Positions 6,011 through 12,751 of a stretch of DNA of 13,675 nt are shown piece by piece. Position numbers and translations under genes: made by a program. The notes under the pieces were generated by a model. It saw nothing but the letters and a program-made list of their open reading frames with translations, was not told where the DNA came from and ran no database searches. Position 1 is the stretch's first letter, and every line of letters begins with the position of its first letter. The stretch is from Pseudomonadota bacterium (GTDB taxonomy: Bacteria > Pseudomonadota > Gammaproteobacteria > Steroidobacterales > Steroidobacteraceae): positions 1 through 13,675 of the forward strand of contig JAKBCG010000028.1 of assembly GCA_021808035.1 (NCBI GenBank), in the 5' to 3' direction.

Positions 6011-6520
6011 GTGTCCAACGACGAAACCTCCGATACTCACTTCCTGAACTCGTTCAGCGTCGTGCTCGGGATCCTGATCATTGCCGCAATCGGCTTCTTT
6101 GCCCTGGCCCGATCGCTCGGACGGGTGCAACTGAAGGATCAGATGACCGAGTCGACCTACCTCGCTGCGATACAGAACAACATCGCACCGTTCGGTCGGG
6201 AAGCCATTGCGGGGCAGGACAATTCCGCACTCACGGCGCCGGCGGCGACCGCGCCCGCGGCACCCGCGGCGAACCTGCCGAAGACGGGCGAGGCCGCCTT
6301 CCAGCAGGTCTGCTCGGCCTGCCATGGACTCGGACTGAACGGTGCGCCGAAGGCCGGCGACAAGGCCGCGTGGGCACCGCGCATCGCCGAAGGCATGGCG
6401 GTGCTCTACCAGCACGCCGAACACGGCTACAAGGCGATGCCACCCCGCGGTGGTACGAACTGGCCGGACGCGACGATCCGCTCGGCGGTCGATTACATGG
6501 TGTCGCTCGCGAAGAAATAG
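6011..6520 (+). CDS. Membrane-anchored cytochrome c5 family protein
   Basis: This is a single-haem cytochrome of the c5 type, an electron carrier facing the periplasm. Residues 12-34 form one transmembrane helix that acts as an uncleaved anchor. A helical stretch and a flexible Ala/Pro-rich linker (about 72-90) lead to the haem domain, with CSACH at 101-105 and the axial Met in KAMPPRGG (M143). Length is 169 residues. The start is GTG 6011, chosen because it gives a short hydrophilic N-terminus before the helix; only a weak GCGAG lies upstream. It stands alone on the plus strand between two minus-strand groups, with its own promoter, and its stop is 18 bases from the convergent comM stop. Donor and acceptor cannot be told from the window. 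Confidence 0.93.
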   Translation: MSNDETSDTHFLNSFSVVLGILIIAAIGFFALARSLGRVQLKDQMTESTYLAAIQNNIAPFGREAIAGQDNSALTAPAATAPAAPAANLPKTGEAAFQQVCSACHGLGLNGAPKAGDKAAWAPRIAEGMAVLYQHAEHGYKAMPPRGGTNWPDATIRSAVDYMVSLAKK

Positions 6521-6538
6521 CCGCCGCGGACCGGCTCG

Positions 6539-8050
6539 TCACACCGGCGGACGGTCGAGCGCGCGGAGCTGAATGGCCTCGGCGACGTGCGTCGCCTCGA
6601 TCCGTCGGGAACCGGCGAGGTCGGCGCAGGTACGGGCGAGCTTCAGCACCCGCTGATGCGCCCGCGCCGACAGCCCGAGTCGTTCGTATGCACGTGCGGC
6701 CAGCGCGGTGGCTGCACGATCGAGACCGCAGTGAACCCGGACCTCCGCCGGGTCGAGCCGCGCATTGGCTTTTCCTTGGCGTTCGATCTGCGCGCGCCGC
6801 GCACGGGCGACCCGCCCGGCGACCTCGACGCTGCGCTCGGCGACCGCCGCGCAGTGGTCATCCAGGCTGAGCTGCGCGGCCGTGGGCGTCGCGAGCTCCA
6901 CGTGAATGTCGATCCGGTCGAGCAGAGGGCCCGACACCCGCGCCCGGTAACGGCGGATCTGCTCGGCGGTGCACCGGCAGCGGCCGCGGGGGTCGCCGTG
7001 GTAGCCACAGGGACAGGGATTCATCGCGGCGACGAGCTGAAACGCGGCCGGCCATTCGTAGCAGCGTTTCGCGCGGGAGAGCACGACCGTGGCGCTCTCG
7101 ATCGGCTCACGCAGCGCTTCGAGCGCATTGCGCGGGAACTCCGGGAGTTCGTCGAGGAACAGCACGCCGCGGTGTGCGCGGGAGATCTCGCCCGGCCGGG
7201 ACGCGCCGCCGATCAACGCGGCGACCGAAGCGGTGTGATGCGGCGCGCGAAACGGGCGCGCAGCGGAGCCGACGGGGCGCGCGCCGGCGGCGGACTCGAG
7301 GCTCGCCACCTCGAGCCGCTCGCCCTCGTCGAGCGGCGGCAGAATGCCGCCGAGCCGTTGCGCGAGCATCGTCTTGCCGGTTCCCGGGGGTCCGAGCATC
7401 AGCAGGCCGTGCTCACCACCCGCCGCGATCTCGAGCGCGCGCTTGGCCCAGCGCTGGCCGCGCACGTCCGCGAGGTCCGCGAGCGGCGCCGCCGCGACCG
7501 GGTTCGGCGCCGGCGGCGCCGGCAGCGACTCGCGGTCCAGCAGCGCCGCGCACAGCTGCGGCAGATCGCGAGCCATGCGGATCCGCGCGCCGGACAGCAG
7601 GGCCGCCTCCAGCGCGTTCGCGGCGGGCACGATCAATTCCCGGCCTTCGGCCACGCCGGCGATCAACGCCGGCAACAGCTTCGTCGTCTCCCGCAGCTCG
7701 CCACCGAGCGACAGCTCGCCGTAGAATTCGCGGCGTGCGGCGCACTCGCGCGGCAACTGTCCCGTCGCGATCAACACGCCGACCGCGATCGGCAAATCGA
7801 ACCGCCCGCCTTCCTTGGGCAGATCCGCCGGCGCGAGATTCACGGTGAGTCGCGCGGCCGGGAACTCGAAGCCCGCGCTCAGCAGCGCGGCGCGCACGCG
7901 TTCACGGCTCTCCCGCACGACCGCCTCGGGCAATCCGACGATCGCGAATTGAGGCAAGCCCGCACCCAGGTGCACCTCGACGCGCACCAGCGGCGCCGCG
8001 AGTCCGAGCGGAGCCCGGCTCAAGGTCGCGCTGACGGCGGTGCGCCCCAC
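6539..8050 (-). CDS. comM: YifB/ComM family Mg-chelatase-like AAA+ ATPase
   Basis: ComM is a hexameric AAA+ DNA helicase that drives branch migration during natural transformation in Vibrio and others; YifB homologues are also found in species not known to be competent. The 503-residue product has the N-terminal ChlI/Lon-S5-like domain (EVHLGAGLPQF and IVGLPE near 25-42), Walker A GPPGTGKT (about 220-227), Walker B VLFLDE (about 296-301), a four-Cys zinc motif (C346, C348, C358, C360) and the C-terminal ChlI domain. I chose GTG 8050-8048 because a GAGG ribosome site lies 8 bases upstream and the N-terminus then matches the family. A TTG at 8068 would add six residues. It lies 54 bases after ubiK, probably in one transcript. 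Confidence 0.94.
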   Translation of the reverse strand: MGRTAVSATLSRAPLGLAAPLVRVEVHLGAGLPQFAIVGLPEAVVRESRERVRAALLSAGFEFPAARLTVNLAPADLPKEGGRFDLPIAVGVLIATGQLPRECAARREFYGELSLGGELRETTKLLPALIAGVAEGRELIVPAANALEAALLSGARIRMARDLPQLCAALLDRESLPAPPAPNPVAAAPLADLADVRGQRWAKRALEIAAGGEHGLLMLGPPGTGKTMLAQRLGGILPPLDEGERLEVASLESAAGARPVGSAARPFRAPHHTASVAALIGGASRPGEISRAHRGVLFLDELPEFPRNALEALREPIESATVVLSRAKRCYEWPAAFQLVAAMNPCPCGYHGDPRGRCRCTAEQIRRYRARVSGPLLDRIDIHVELATPTAAQLSLDDHCAAVAERSVEVAGRVARARRAQIERQGKANARLDPAEVRVHCGLDRAATALAARAYERLGLSARAHQRVLKLARTCADLAGSRRIEATHVAEAIQLRALDRPPV

Positions 8051-8104
8051 CCCGCGATCCTCACGCAAGGCCCGGTCCGGCGCCCCGCCCGGCGTGCAGC
8101 GCGC

Positions 8105-8362
8105 TCAGGCCGACCGGGTCTTCGCTTCCAACTCGGCGAGCCGGGCCTCGATCGCGGCCAGCTGCTCGCGCGCGCGCGCGAGCGCCGCCGACTGCACGTC
8201 GAAATCCTGGCGCGTGACGATGTCGAGCTTCGCGAGTTGCGACTGCAGCACCGTCTTGAAATTCGTCTCCATATCGCGCGCGAGCGCCCGCAAGGGTTGG
8301 GGCACCACCTCCGCGAGCCGGCGCGCGATCTCGTCGAGCGCGGTCGAATCGGTCAAACTCAT
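8105..8362 (-). CDS. ubiK: UbiK (YqiC), ubiquinone-biosynthesis accessory factor
   Basis: This is an 85-residue BMFP-domain protein. In E. coli UbiK forms a trimeric coiled coil that binds UbiJ and lipids and supports the soluble ubiquinone-biosynthesis complex. Visible here are the amphipathic N-terminal part (DEIARRLAEVVPQPLRALARD at about 10-30), the VTRQDFDVQ linker (49-57) and a C-terminal heptad-like coiled coil rich in Ala, Leu and Glu (about 58-82). ATG 8362-8360 has a strong AGGAGGG 6 bases upstream. The gene heads the ubiK-comM pair and is divergent from the P-II paralogue; adjacency of ubiK, comM and P-II genes is known in other gammaproteobacteria. Confidence 0.92.
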   Translation of the reverse strand: MSLTDSTALDEIARRLAEVVPQPLRALARDMETNFKTVLQSQLAKLDIVTRQDFDVQSAALARAREQLAAIEARLAELEAKTRSA

Positions 8363-8489
8363 CGGACCCTCCTGGAAGATTCATTGCGCCGCTCTCCGTC
8401 GATGCGCGACAGGTGCCGCACGCCCCACCGTGGTGCGCGCGGCGCGCTCGCGATCCATGCAAGTCCTTGATCGACAACGACCAGGGACA

Positions 8490-8505
8490 TGGCACGGTAG
8501 CTGCA
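8490..8505 (+). promoter_or_regulatory. Sigma-54 (RpoN) promoter upstream of the P-II paralogue
   Basis: TGGCACG (8490-8496), 4 bases, then CTGCA (8501-8505) matches the -24/-12 consensus TGGCACG-N4-TTGCW at all but one position. The GG (8491-8492) and GC (8503-8504) are exactly 12 bases apart, as required. Transcription would start near 8516, about 63 bases before the ATG at 8579. An imperfect inverted repeat GCAC-N11-GTGC lies about 90 bases upstream (8418-8436), but its spacing does not fit the NtrC consensus. A sigma-54 promoter implies an enhancer-binding activator, most likely NtrC. Confidence 0.75.
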
Positions 8506-8578
8506 TTCTCTCAATCGATGGTACTCGCAGCCCGGCTCGGATGAGCGCCGAATAATCGACGAGAACGGCAAGGAATGG

Positions 8579-8917
8579 ATGATATTGATCAGCGCAATCG
8601 TAAGGCCTTTCAAGCTCGAGACGCTACGTCGTGCGATCGTCGATCTCGGCGTCCAGGGCGTTACGGTGACCGAGGTGCACGGCGATCCTGGCGGGCCGGA
8701 ATTCGCCGACGCCCTTCCTGCGGACGACCGCGCCGCCGGATGGCGGCCGCTGGCGAAAATCGAGATCGCGGTCGACGATTCGATCAGCGAACCGGTGATC
8801 GAGGCGATCTGCAACCTCGCGCGGACCGGTCGTGCCGGCGACGGCGAACTCTGGGTGCAGCCTCTCGACGACGCATGCCGAGTCCGTACCGGCGAACGCG
8901 GCAAGAACGCGCTCTGA
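8579..8917 (+). CDS. Divergent P-II-like protein lacking signalling residues
   Basis: This is a 112-residue P-II-fold protein that aligns without gaps to canonical GlnB/GlnK. The N-terminal strand (RPFKL, 9-13), the VQGVTVTEVHG block (25-35), the TGRAGDGELW B-loop region (83-92) and the RVRTGE C-loop (101-106) show the family clearly. The T-loop (36-57) is unrelated to the usual sequence and rich in Ala, Asp and Pro. Measured against GlnB numbering, Q39 is Gly, Y46 is Leu, the uridylylation residue Y51 is Arg, K58 is Leu and the ATP-contact K90 is Glu, whereas R101 and R103 remain. It should not be uridylylated or sense 2-oxoglutarate in the usual way. It could form mixed trimers with the canonical protein encoded downstream, or bind a different partner. 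The start ATG 8579 has AAGGA at 8570-8574. It is transcribed from a sigma-54 promoter. Confidence 0.85.
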   Translation: MILISAIVRPFKLETLRRAIVDLGVQGVTVTEVHGDPGGPEFADALPADDRAAGWRPLAKIEIAVDDSISEPVIEAICNLARTGRAGDGELWVQPLDDACRVRTGERGKNAL

Positions 8918-8947
8918 CCGGCCCGACCTGAATGGGTCACGATTTGG

Positions 8948-9064
8948 GAAGATCTCGCGCCGGCATCTGACACACCCCCCGTCGGCGCGTATTTCCTGAC
9001 GGCGAACTTCGCCATTCGGCGAGTTCGCCGTTTTTTCGATTCCATGACACGGCGCGAGATCTTC
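8948..9064. repeat. Perfect 15-bp inverted repeat enclosing a terminator
   Basis: The arm at 8948-8962 (GAAGATCTCGCGCCG) is the exact reverse complement of 9050-9064. The arms lie 87 bases apart and flank the strong terminator at 8999-9036. Two further G/C pairs extend the stem beyond a one-base bulge. The left arm lies 31 bases after the P-II paralogue stop and the right arm 50 bases before the -35 of the next promoter. No target-site duplication is visible at the ends, so a small transposon-derived element is not supported. Confidence 0.85.
8999..9036 (+). terminator. Rho-independent terminator after the P-II paralogue
   Basis: The stem ACGGCGAACT + CGCC (8999-9013, one bulged T) pairs with GGCGAGTTCGCCGT (9018-9031) around a 4-base ATTC loop and runs into six T (9031-9036). 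It should end the sigma-54 transcript before the canonical P-II gene, so the two P-II genes are controlled separately. Confidence 0.92.
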
Positions 9065-9113
9065 GCCCTTATAACCCAGCCACCGGGCGATCGCCAATGA
9101 CGCGGCGCCGCAA

Positions 9114-9141
9114 TTGGAAGATATTTTTTCATTGTTACACT
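9114..9141 (+). promoter_or_regulatory. Sigma-70-type promoter of the canonical P-II gene
   Basis: TTGGAA (9114-9119) and TACACT (9136-9141) are 16 bases apart, each 4 of 6 to consensus, in an AT-rich patch unlike the GC-rich surroundings. Transcription would start near 9148, about 30 bases before the ATG. I found no sigma-54 element in this spacer. Confidence 0.55.
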
Positions 9142-9178
9142 GCAGTCCCGTTCAGTGAACATCCGAGGAGTGTGCGAG

Positions 9179-9517
9179 ATGAAACTGGTCGTGGCGATCA
9201 TCAAGCCGTTCAAGCTCGACGAAGTGCGCTCGGCGCTCGCAGAAATCGGCGTGCAGGGGCTCACCGTGACCGAGGTCAAGGGTTTCGGCCGGCAAAAAGG
9301 TCATACTGAACTCTATCGAGGCGCGGAGTACGTCGTCGACTTCCTGCCGAAGGTCAAGCTCGAGCTCGCGGTGGACGACGAGCAGGTCGAACGGGTCGTC
9401 GAGTCGATCATCGAGTCGGCGCGCACCGGCAAGATCGGCGACGGCAAGATTTTCGTCTCCGAGCTCGGCCAGGCGGTGCGGATCCGAACGGGGGAAACCG
9501 GATCACGCGCATTGTAG
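9179..9517 (+). CDS. Nitrogen regulatory protein P-II (GlnB/GlnK)
   Basis: This is a trimeric signal protein that binds ATP/ADP and 2-oxoglutarate, and controls glutamine synthetase adenylylation, NtrB or AmtB. The 112-residue sequence is fully canonical: T-loop GFGRQKGHTELYRGAEY (35-51) with Q39 and Y51, K58, the B-loop TGKIGDGK (83-90) with K90, and R101/R103. It should be uridylylated by GlnD at Y51. D54 is GlnB-like, whereas the N-terminus MKLVVAIIKPFK resembles GlnK, so I leave the symbol open. ATG 9179 is chosen because GAGGAG lies at 9165-9170; an in-frame GTG at 9155 would add eight residues. No amtB follows, and the next gene (DUF4124) starts 22 bases downstream. It is about 50% alike to the degenerate paralogue upstream. 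Confidence 0.95.
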   Translation: MKLVVAIIKPFKLDEVRSALAEIGVQGLTVTEVKGFGRQKGHTELYRGAEYVVDFLPKVKLELAVDDEQVERVVESIIESARTGKIGDGKIFVSELGQAVRIRTGETGSRAL

Positions 9518-9539
9518 TCGCCCCGGAGGATAAGGGATC

Positions 9540-10001
9540 ATGAAGCGCGTATTGTTGTTCGCTGTCCTGCTCGGATGGTCTGCCCTCGCATCCGCGACCG
9601 TCTACAAATGGCTCAATGCGAAAGGCGAGATCCAATACGGCGACTCCCCGCCGGTCGGCGTGCATGCGACGGTCGTGCACCTGCTCGGCACCGAAGCGGC
9701 GGCGCCGGCGAGCGCAGCGGCGAACCCGACTCTCTCCAACGCCGCCTTCGCCGCCCAGGCGCTCGCGCAGACCAAGGCCGAACGCGAACAGCAAGCCGTC
9801 GACTCGGACGTCGCGACCGCGCGTCGGGCGCAATGCGCGAAGGCGAAACAGCGCTACGAGGAATTGATCAACGGGCGGCACATGTATTCGCTCGGTGCCG
9901 ACGGCAAGCGCCACTATCTCTCGTCGGCCGAGATCGACGCCGCGCGCCTCGATGCGAAGAAGCAGGTCGACACGCTCTGCGGCAGCGGCGAGTCGATGTA
10001 G
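9540..10001 (+). CDS. DUF4124-domain exported protein
   Basis: The 153-residue protein has a clear signal peptide (MKRVLLFAVLLGWSALASA, cleavage after about residue 19). A DUF4124 domain follows directly, with its hallmark VYKWLNAKGEIQYGDSPP (about 21-38). The middle is an Ala-rich segment, then a charged helical stretch (about 80-110), a Tyr-rich patch (RYEELINGRHMYS) and two widely spaced Cys (about 99 and 147) that could form a disulfide. The family is common in gammaproteobacterial envelopes and its function is unknown. ATG 9540 has GGAGGA at 9525-9530. It lies only 22 bases after the P-II gene and is probably co-transcribed with it, but a link to nitrogen control is not shown. Confidence 0.85.
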   Translation: MKRVLLFAVLLGWSALASATVYKWLNAKGEIQYGDSPPVGVHATVVHLLGTEAAAPASAAANPTLSNAAFAAQALAQTKAEREQQAVDSDVATARRAQCAKAKQRYEELINGRHMYSLGADGKRHYLSSAEIDAARLDAKKQVDTLCGSGESM

Positions 10002-10128
10002 CCGCCACGCGATCGCAACCGGCACGCCCGGTCTCCCGCCGACCCCCGCACGACCCCTTTGCCGCGGCGGCTTCGAGCGCTTAACCTAGCGCGCTTCTAA
10101 AGCGATCCCGCGGGGAAGGGTGACAACG

Positions 10129-11010
10129 ATGCGTATCGGCTTCGTCGGGTTGGGTGCGATGGGCGCGCCGATGGCGCGCAATCTGCACCGGGCGGACCGG
10201 TTGGCCGGCGTTTGGAACCGCACCGCGGACAAGGCGACCGCGCTCGCAGCCGAGCTCGGCTGCCAGGCGTACCCGACCCTCGCGGCGCTCGCCACGGACT
10301 GCGACGCCGTCGGCATCTGCGTGTCGGCGGACGCGGATCTGCGCGACGTCGTCGCCGGATTGAGGCCGGGCCTCGCCGCCGGCAAGATCGTGATCGATTT
10401 CTCCACCGTCGGCGCGGGTACCGCGCGCGCAGTGCATGCGCAACTCGCGGCCGACGGCATCGGTTTCCTGGATTGCCCCGTCAGCGGCGGGATCGAAGGC
10501 GCGAAACAGGGGACGCTCGCGATCATGGCGGGCGGCGACGAGCCGGTGTTCGAGCGCGCCCGACCGGTGCTCGAGGCGGTGGGGCGCAAGATCGCCCACC
10601 TCGGTCCGAGCGGCGCCGGCCAGGCGACCAAGGCCACCAACCAGATCATGTGCGCCGGGATCATCCAAGCCGTCGCCGAGGCGATGGCGTTCGCGCATGC
10701 GGAAGGACTGCCGCTCGAGCGGGTGATCGACACGCTCGGCCAAGGCGCGGGATCGAGCTGGTACTTCGTGAACCGCGCGCCCTACATGGCGAAGGGACGA
10801 TACCCGGCCGGCTTCCGGGTACGCCTGCACGAGAAGGACCTGAAGATATGTCGCGAGATGGCGGCCGCGCATGGCGCGCGCCTGCCGGTCGTCGAGTCGA
10901 CCCTCGCCGAATACGCGGCGCTGATCCGCGACGGCCATGGCGACGAGGACATCTCGACGATCTACCGCGCGAAGTCGGCGCTGTTCACCGACGCCGGGCC
11001 CGGCGCCTGA
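10129..11010 (+). CDS. NAD(P)-dependent beta-hydroxyacid dehydrogenase (3-hydroxyisobutyrate dehydrogenase family)
   Basis: This 293-residue oxidoreductase has the usual family length. It has a Rossmann nucleotide site GFVGLGAMGAPMARNL (4-19), the substrate-binding signature DCPVSGG (115-121), the catalytic Lys in GAGQATKATNQ (K168, with N171) and the helix block HEKDLKI (234-240). The family includes 3-hydroxyisobutyrate dehydrogenase, tartronate semialdehyde reductase and succinic-semialdehyde/glyoxylate reductases; the substrate cannot be assigned from motifs or context. I chose ATG 10129 because GGGGAAGGG (10112-10120) sits at the correct distance; the in-frame GTG at 10120 overlaps that ribosome site. 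hemC follows 8 bases later, so the three genes to hemD probably form one transcript. A weak candidate promoter (TTGCCG 10059, TAACCT 10082, 17-base spacing) lies upstream. Confidence 0.9.
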   Translation: MRIGFVGLGAMGAPMARNLHRADRLAGVWNRTADKATALAAELGCQAYPTLAALATDCDAVGICVSADADLRDVVAGLRPGLAAGKIVIDFSTVGAGTARAVHAQLAADGIGFLDCPVSGGIEGAKQGTLAIMAGGDEPVFERARPVLEAVGRKIAHLGPSGAGQATKATNQIMCAGIIQAVAEAMAFAHAEGLPLERVIDTLGQGAGSSWYFVNRAPYMAKGRYPAGFRVRLHEKDLKICREMAAAHGARLPVVESTLAEYAALIRDGHGDEDISTIYRAKSALFTDAGPGA

Positions 11011-11018
11011 ATGCGGCC

Positions 11019-11948
11019 GTGACCGCCGCGCCGCTGCGCATCGCGACCCGCCAGAGCCCGCTGGCGCTGTGGCAGGCCGAGCACGTCGCCGCACGGCTGC
11101 GCGCCGCCGACCCGGGCGGCGCCGTCGTGCTGCTGCCGATGTCCACCAAAGGCGATCGGATCCTCGACCGCAGTCTTGCCGCGATCGGCGGCAAAGGTCT
11201 GTTCATCAAGGAACTCGAGATCGCCCTCGAAGAGCGCCGCGCGGATCTCGCGGTGCATTCGATGAAGGACGTTCCCGCCGACCTGCCGGCGCAGTTCACG
11301 ATCGGTGCGATCCTCGAGCGCGCCGATCCACGCGACGCGCTCGTCGCCCCGCGGGCCGCCGCGCTCGAGGCGCTGCCGGACGGCGCACGCGTCGGCACCG
11401 CGAGCCTGCGCCGGCGCGCCCAGCTCCTCGCCGCGCGTCCCGACCTGCGGATCGAGGCGCTGCGGGGCAATCTGAATACCCGTGTACGACGGCTCGACGA
11501 GGGTTCGCTCGACGCGATCGTGCTCGCATGCGCCGGTCTCGCACGGCTCGGCTGGGAGTCGCGGATCGCGGCGCGATTGCCGCTCGAGGTGTCGCTGCCG
11601 GCGGTCGGCCAGGGTGCGATCGGCGTCGAATGCCGTGCGGGTGACACGGCGATCCTCGCGCGCCTCGCCGCGCTCGAGCATCCGCCGACGCGCATGGCGG
11701 TGGACGCCGAGCGCGCGTTCTCGCGGCGCCTCGGCGGCAGCTGCCAGTCACCGGTCGCCGCCCATGCGACGCTCGACGGCGGGCGCCTCGCGCTGCGCGG
11801 GCTCGTTGCCGCGCCCGATGGCCACCGGATGCTGCGCGATGAGCTGAGCGGCGCCGCCGATGCGGCCGCGGCGCTCGGCGAAGCGCTCGCGCAACGGATG
11901 CTCGCGGCGGGAGCGCGCGAGATCCTCGACACGTTCGCCGCGGGCTGA
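11019..11948 (+). CDS. hemC: Porphobilinogen deaminase (hydroxymethylbilane synthase)
   Basis: HemC joins four porphobilinogen molecules into hydroxymethylbilane in haem and sirohaem synthesis. The 309-residue product aligns closely with E. coli HemC (313). RIATRQSPLALWQ starts at residue 7, STKGD at 42-46 and HSMKDVP at 80-86, with the catalytic Asp at D84. Arg-rich pyrrole-binding segments include SLRRRAQ (129-135) and RGNLNTR (149-155), and the dipyrromethane cofactor is attached to C242 in GGSCQSP. The start is GTG 11019, 8 bases after the previous stop, with no clear ribosome site, so translation probably depends on coupling. The ATG at 11011 is out of frame and closes at once. hemD begins 5 bases after the stop. 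Confidence 0.95.
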   Translation: MTAAPLRIATRQSPLALWQAEHVAARLRAADPGGAVVLLPMSTKGDRILDRSLAAIGGKGLFIKELEIALEERRADLAVHSMKDVPADLPAQFTIGAILERADPRDALVAPRAAALEALPDGARVGTASLRRRAQLLAARPDLRIEALRGNLNTRVRRLDEGSLDAIVLACAGLARLGWESRIAARLPLEVSLPAVGQGAIGVECRAGDTAILARLAALEHPPTRMAVDAERAFSRRLGGSCQSPVAAHATLDGGRLALRGLVAAPDGHRMLRDELSGAADAAAALGEALAQRMLAAGAREILDTFAAG

Positions 11949-11953
11949 GCACG

Positions 11954-12751
11954 ATGCGCCGGCTCGCGGGCGTCGGCGTGATCGTGACACGGCCGCTGGC
12001 GCAGTCGGCCGGGTTGTGCAGTCTGATCGAAGCGCACGGCGCGACCGCGTTCGCGCTGCCCGCGATCACGATCGACGCGCTGGAGCCGCCCGCCGGGCTT
12101 GCGCGGCGCATCGCCGCGGGGGATGCGTTCGACCTCGTCGTGTTCACCAGCGCGAACGCAGTACGGCATGGCGCCGGATTGCTCGGATCGCGCCGTGACC
12201 TCGAGATCGCCGCGATCGGTCCCGCGACGCGCCGTGTCCTGGATCTCGCAGGCTACCGGGTCGCGATCACGCCGCGCGGCGGATTCGATACCGAACATCT
12301 GCTCGCCGAACCCGCGTTCGCGGATCTCGGCGGACGTCGCGTGCTGCTCGTCAAGGGCGTCGGCGGCCGCGACCTGCTCGCGCGGGAACTCGAGGCGCGC
12401 GGCGCGCGGGTCGTGCCGGTCGACGTCTATCGTCGTGCGCCCGCAGCGCCGGACTCCGCGCGGCTGCGCGAACTCGAAGCGCAGCTCGACGGCGGGGCGC
12501 TGCAGGTCGTCACGGCGACCAGCGTCGAGATCGCGACGGCGCTGCTCGCGATCTCGACGCCAACGTTGCGCGCGGCGCTCGATCGACTGCACTGGCTGGT
12601 GCCCGCCGGGCGGGTCGCGGACGCGCTCGCGTCGCTCGGAATCGCCGGACCCCGGATCGAGGCGCGATCGCCGGAGGACCCGGCGCTCGTCGAGGCGCTG
12701 TCGCGCTGGGCGCTCGGCCGGTCCGGCGGCTATTCGAACGAATCGACATAG
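11954..12751 (+). CDS. hemD: Uroporphyrinogen-III synthase
   Basis: HemD closes hydroxymethylbilane to uroporphyrinogen III with inversion of ring D. Sequence conservation in this family is low. Support comes from the length (265), the N-terminal VIVTRPLAQSAGL (9-21), the block DLVVFTSANAVRH (60-72), AIGPATRRVL (86-95), the hinge region RVLLVKGVGGRDLL and the DVYRRAP segment that begins the second lobe's return strand, as well as position directly after hemC. ATG 11954 gives a start 5 bases after the hemC stop. The hemX/hemY genes that often follow in gammaproteobacteria are absent. Instead the 3' end overlaps a convergent gene by 22 bases. Confidence 0.92.
   Translation: MRRLAGVGVIVTRPLAQSAGLCSLIEAHGATAFALPAITIDALEPPAGLARRIAAGDAFDLVVFTSANAVRHGAGLLGSRRDLEIAAIGPATRRVLDLAGYRVAITPRGGFDTEHLLAEPAFADLGGRRVLLVKGVGGRDLLARELEARGARVVPVDVYRRAPAAPDSARLRELEAQLDGGALQVVTATSVEIATALLAISTPTLRAALDRLHWLVPAGRVADALASLGIAGPRIEARSPEDPALVEALSRWALGRSGGYSNEST

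Noticed and set aside
8418..8436. An inverted repeat GCAC-N11-GTGC upstream of the sigma-54 promoter as an NtrC enhancer.
   Set aside because: NtrC half-sites are spaced by 7 bases (GCAC-N7-GTGC); here the spacing is 11. The position (about -90) would suit, but the match is not good enough to call.
6587..8470. A 627-codon plus-strand frame opposite comM and ubiK.
   Set aside because: Low-complexity Arg/Gly/Ala composition, no ribosome site and no recognisable domain, whereas the minus-strand comM and ubiK have full motif sets.
8948..9064. A miniature inverted-repeat transposable element of 117 bp.
   Set aside because: Perfect 15-bp ends exist, but I see no target-site duplication, and the interior is a functional-looking terminator.
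11011..11021. ATG at 11011 as the hemC start.
   Set aside because: It is in a different frame and meets TGA after three codons; the GTG at 11019 is in frame with the HemC N-terminus.
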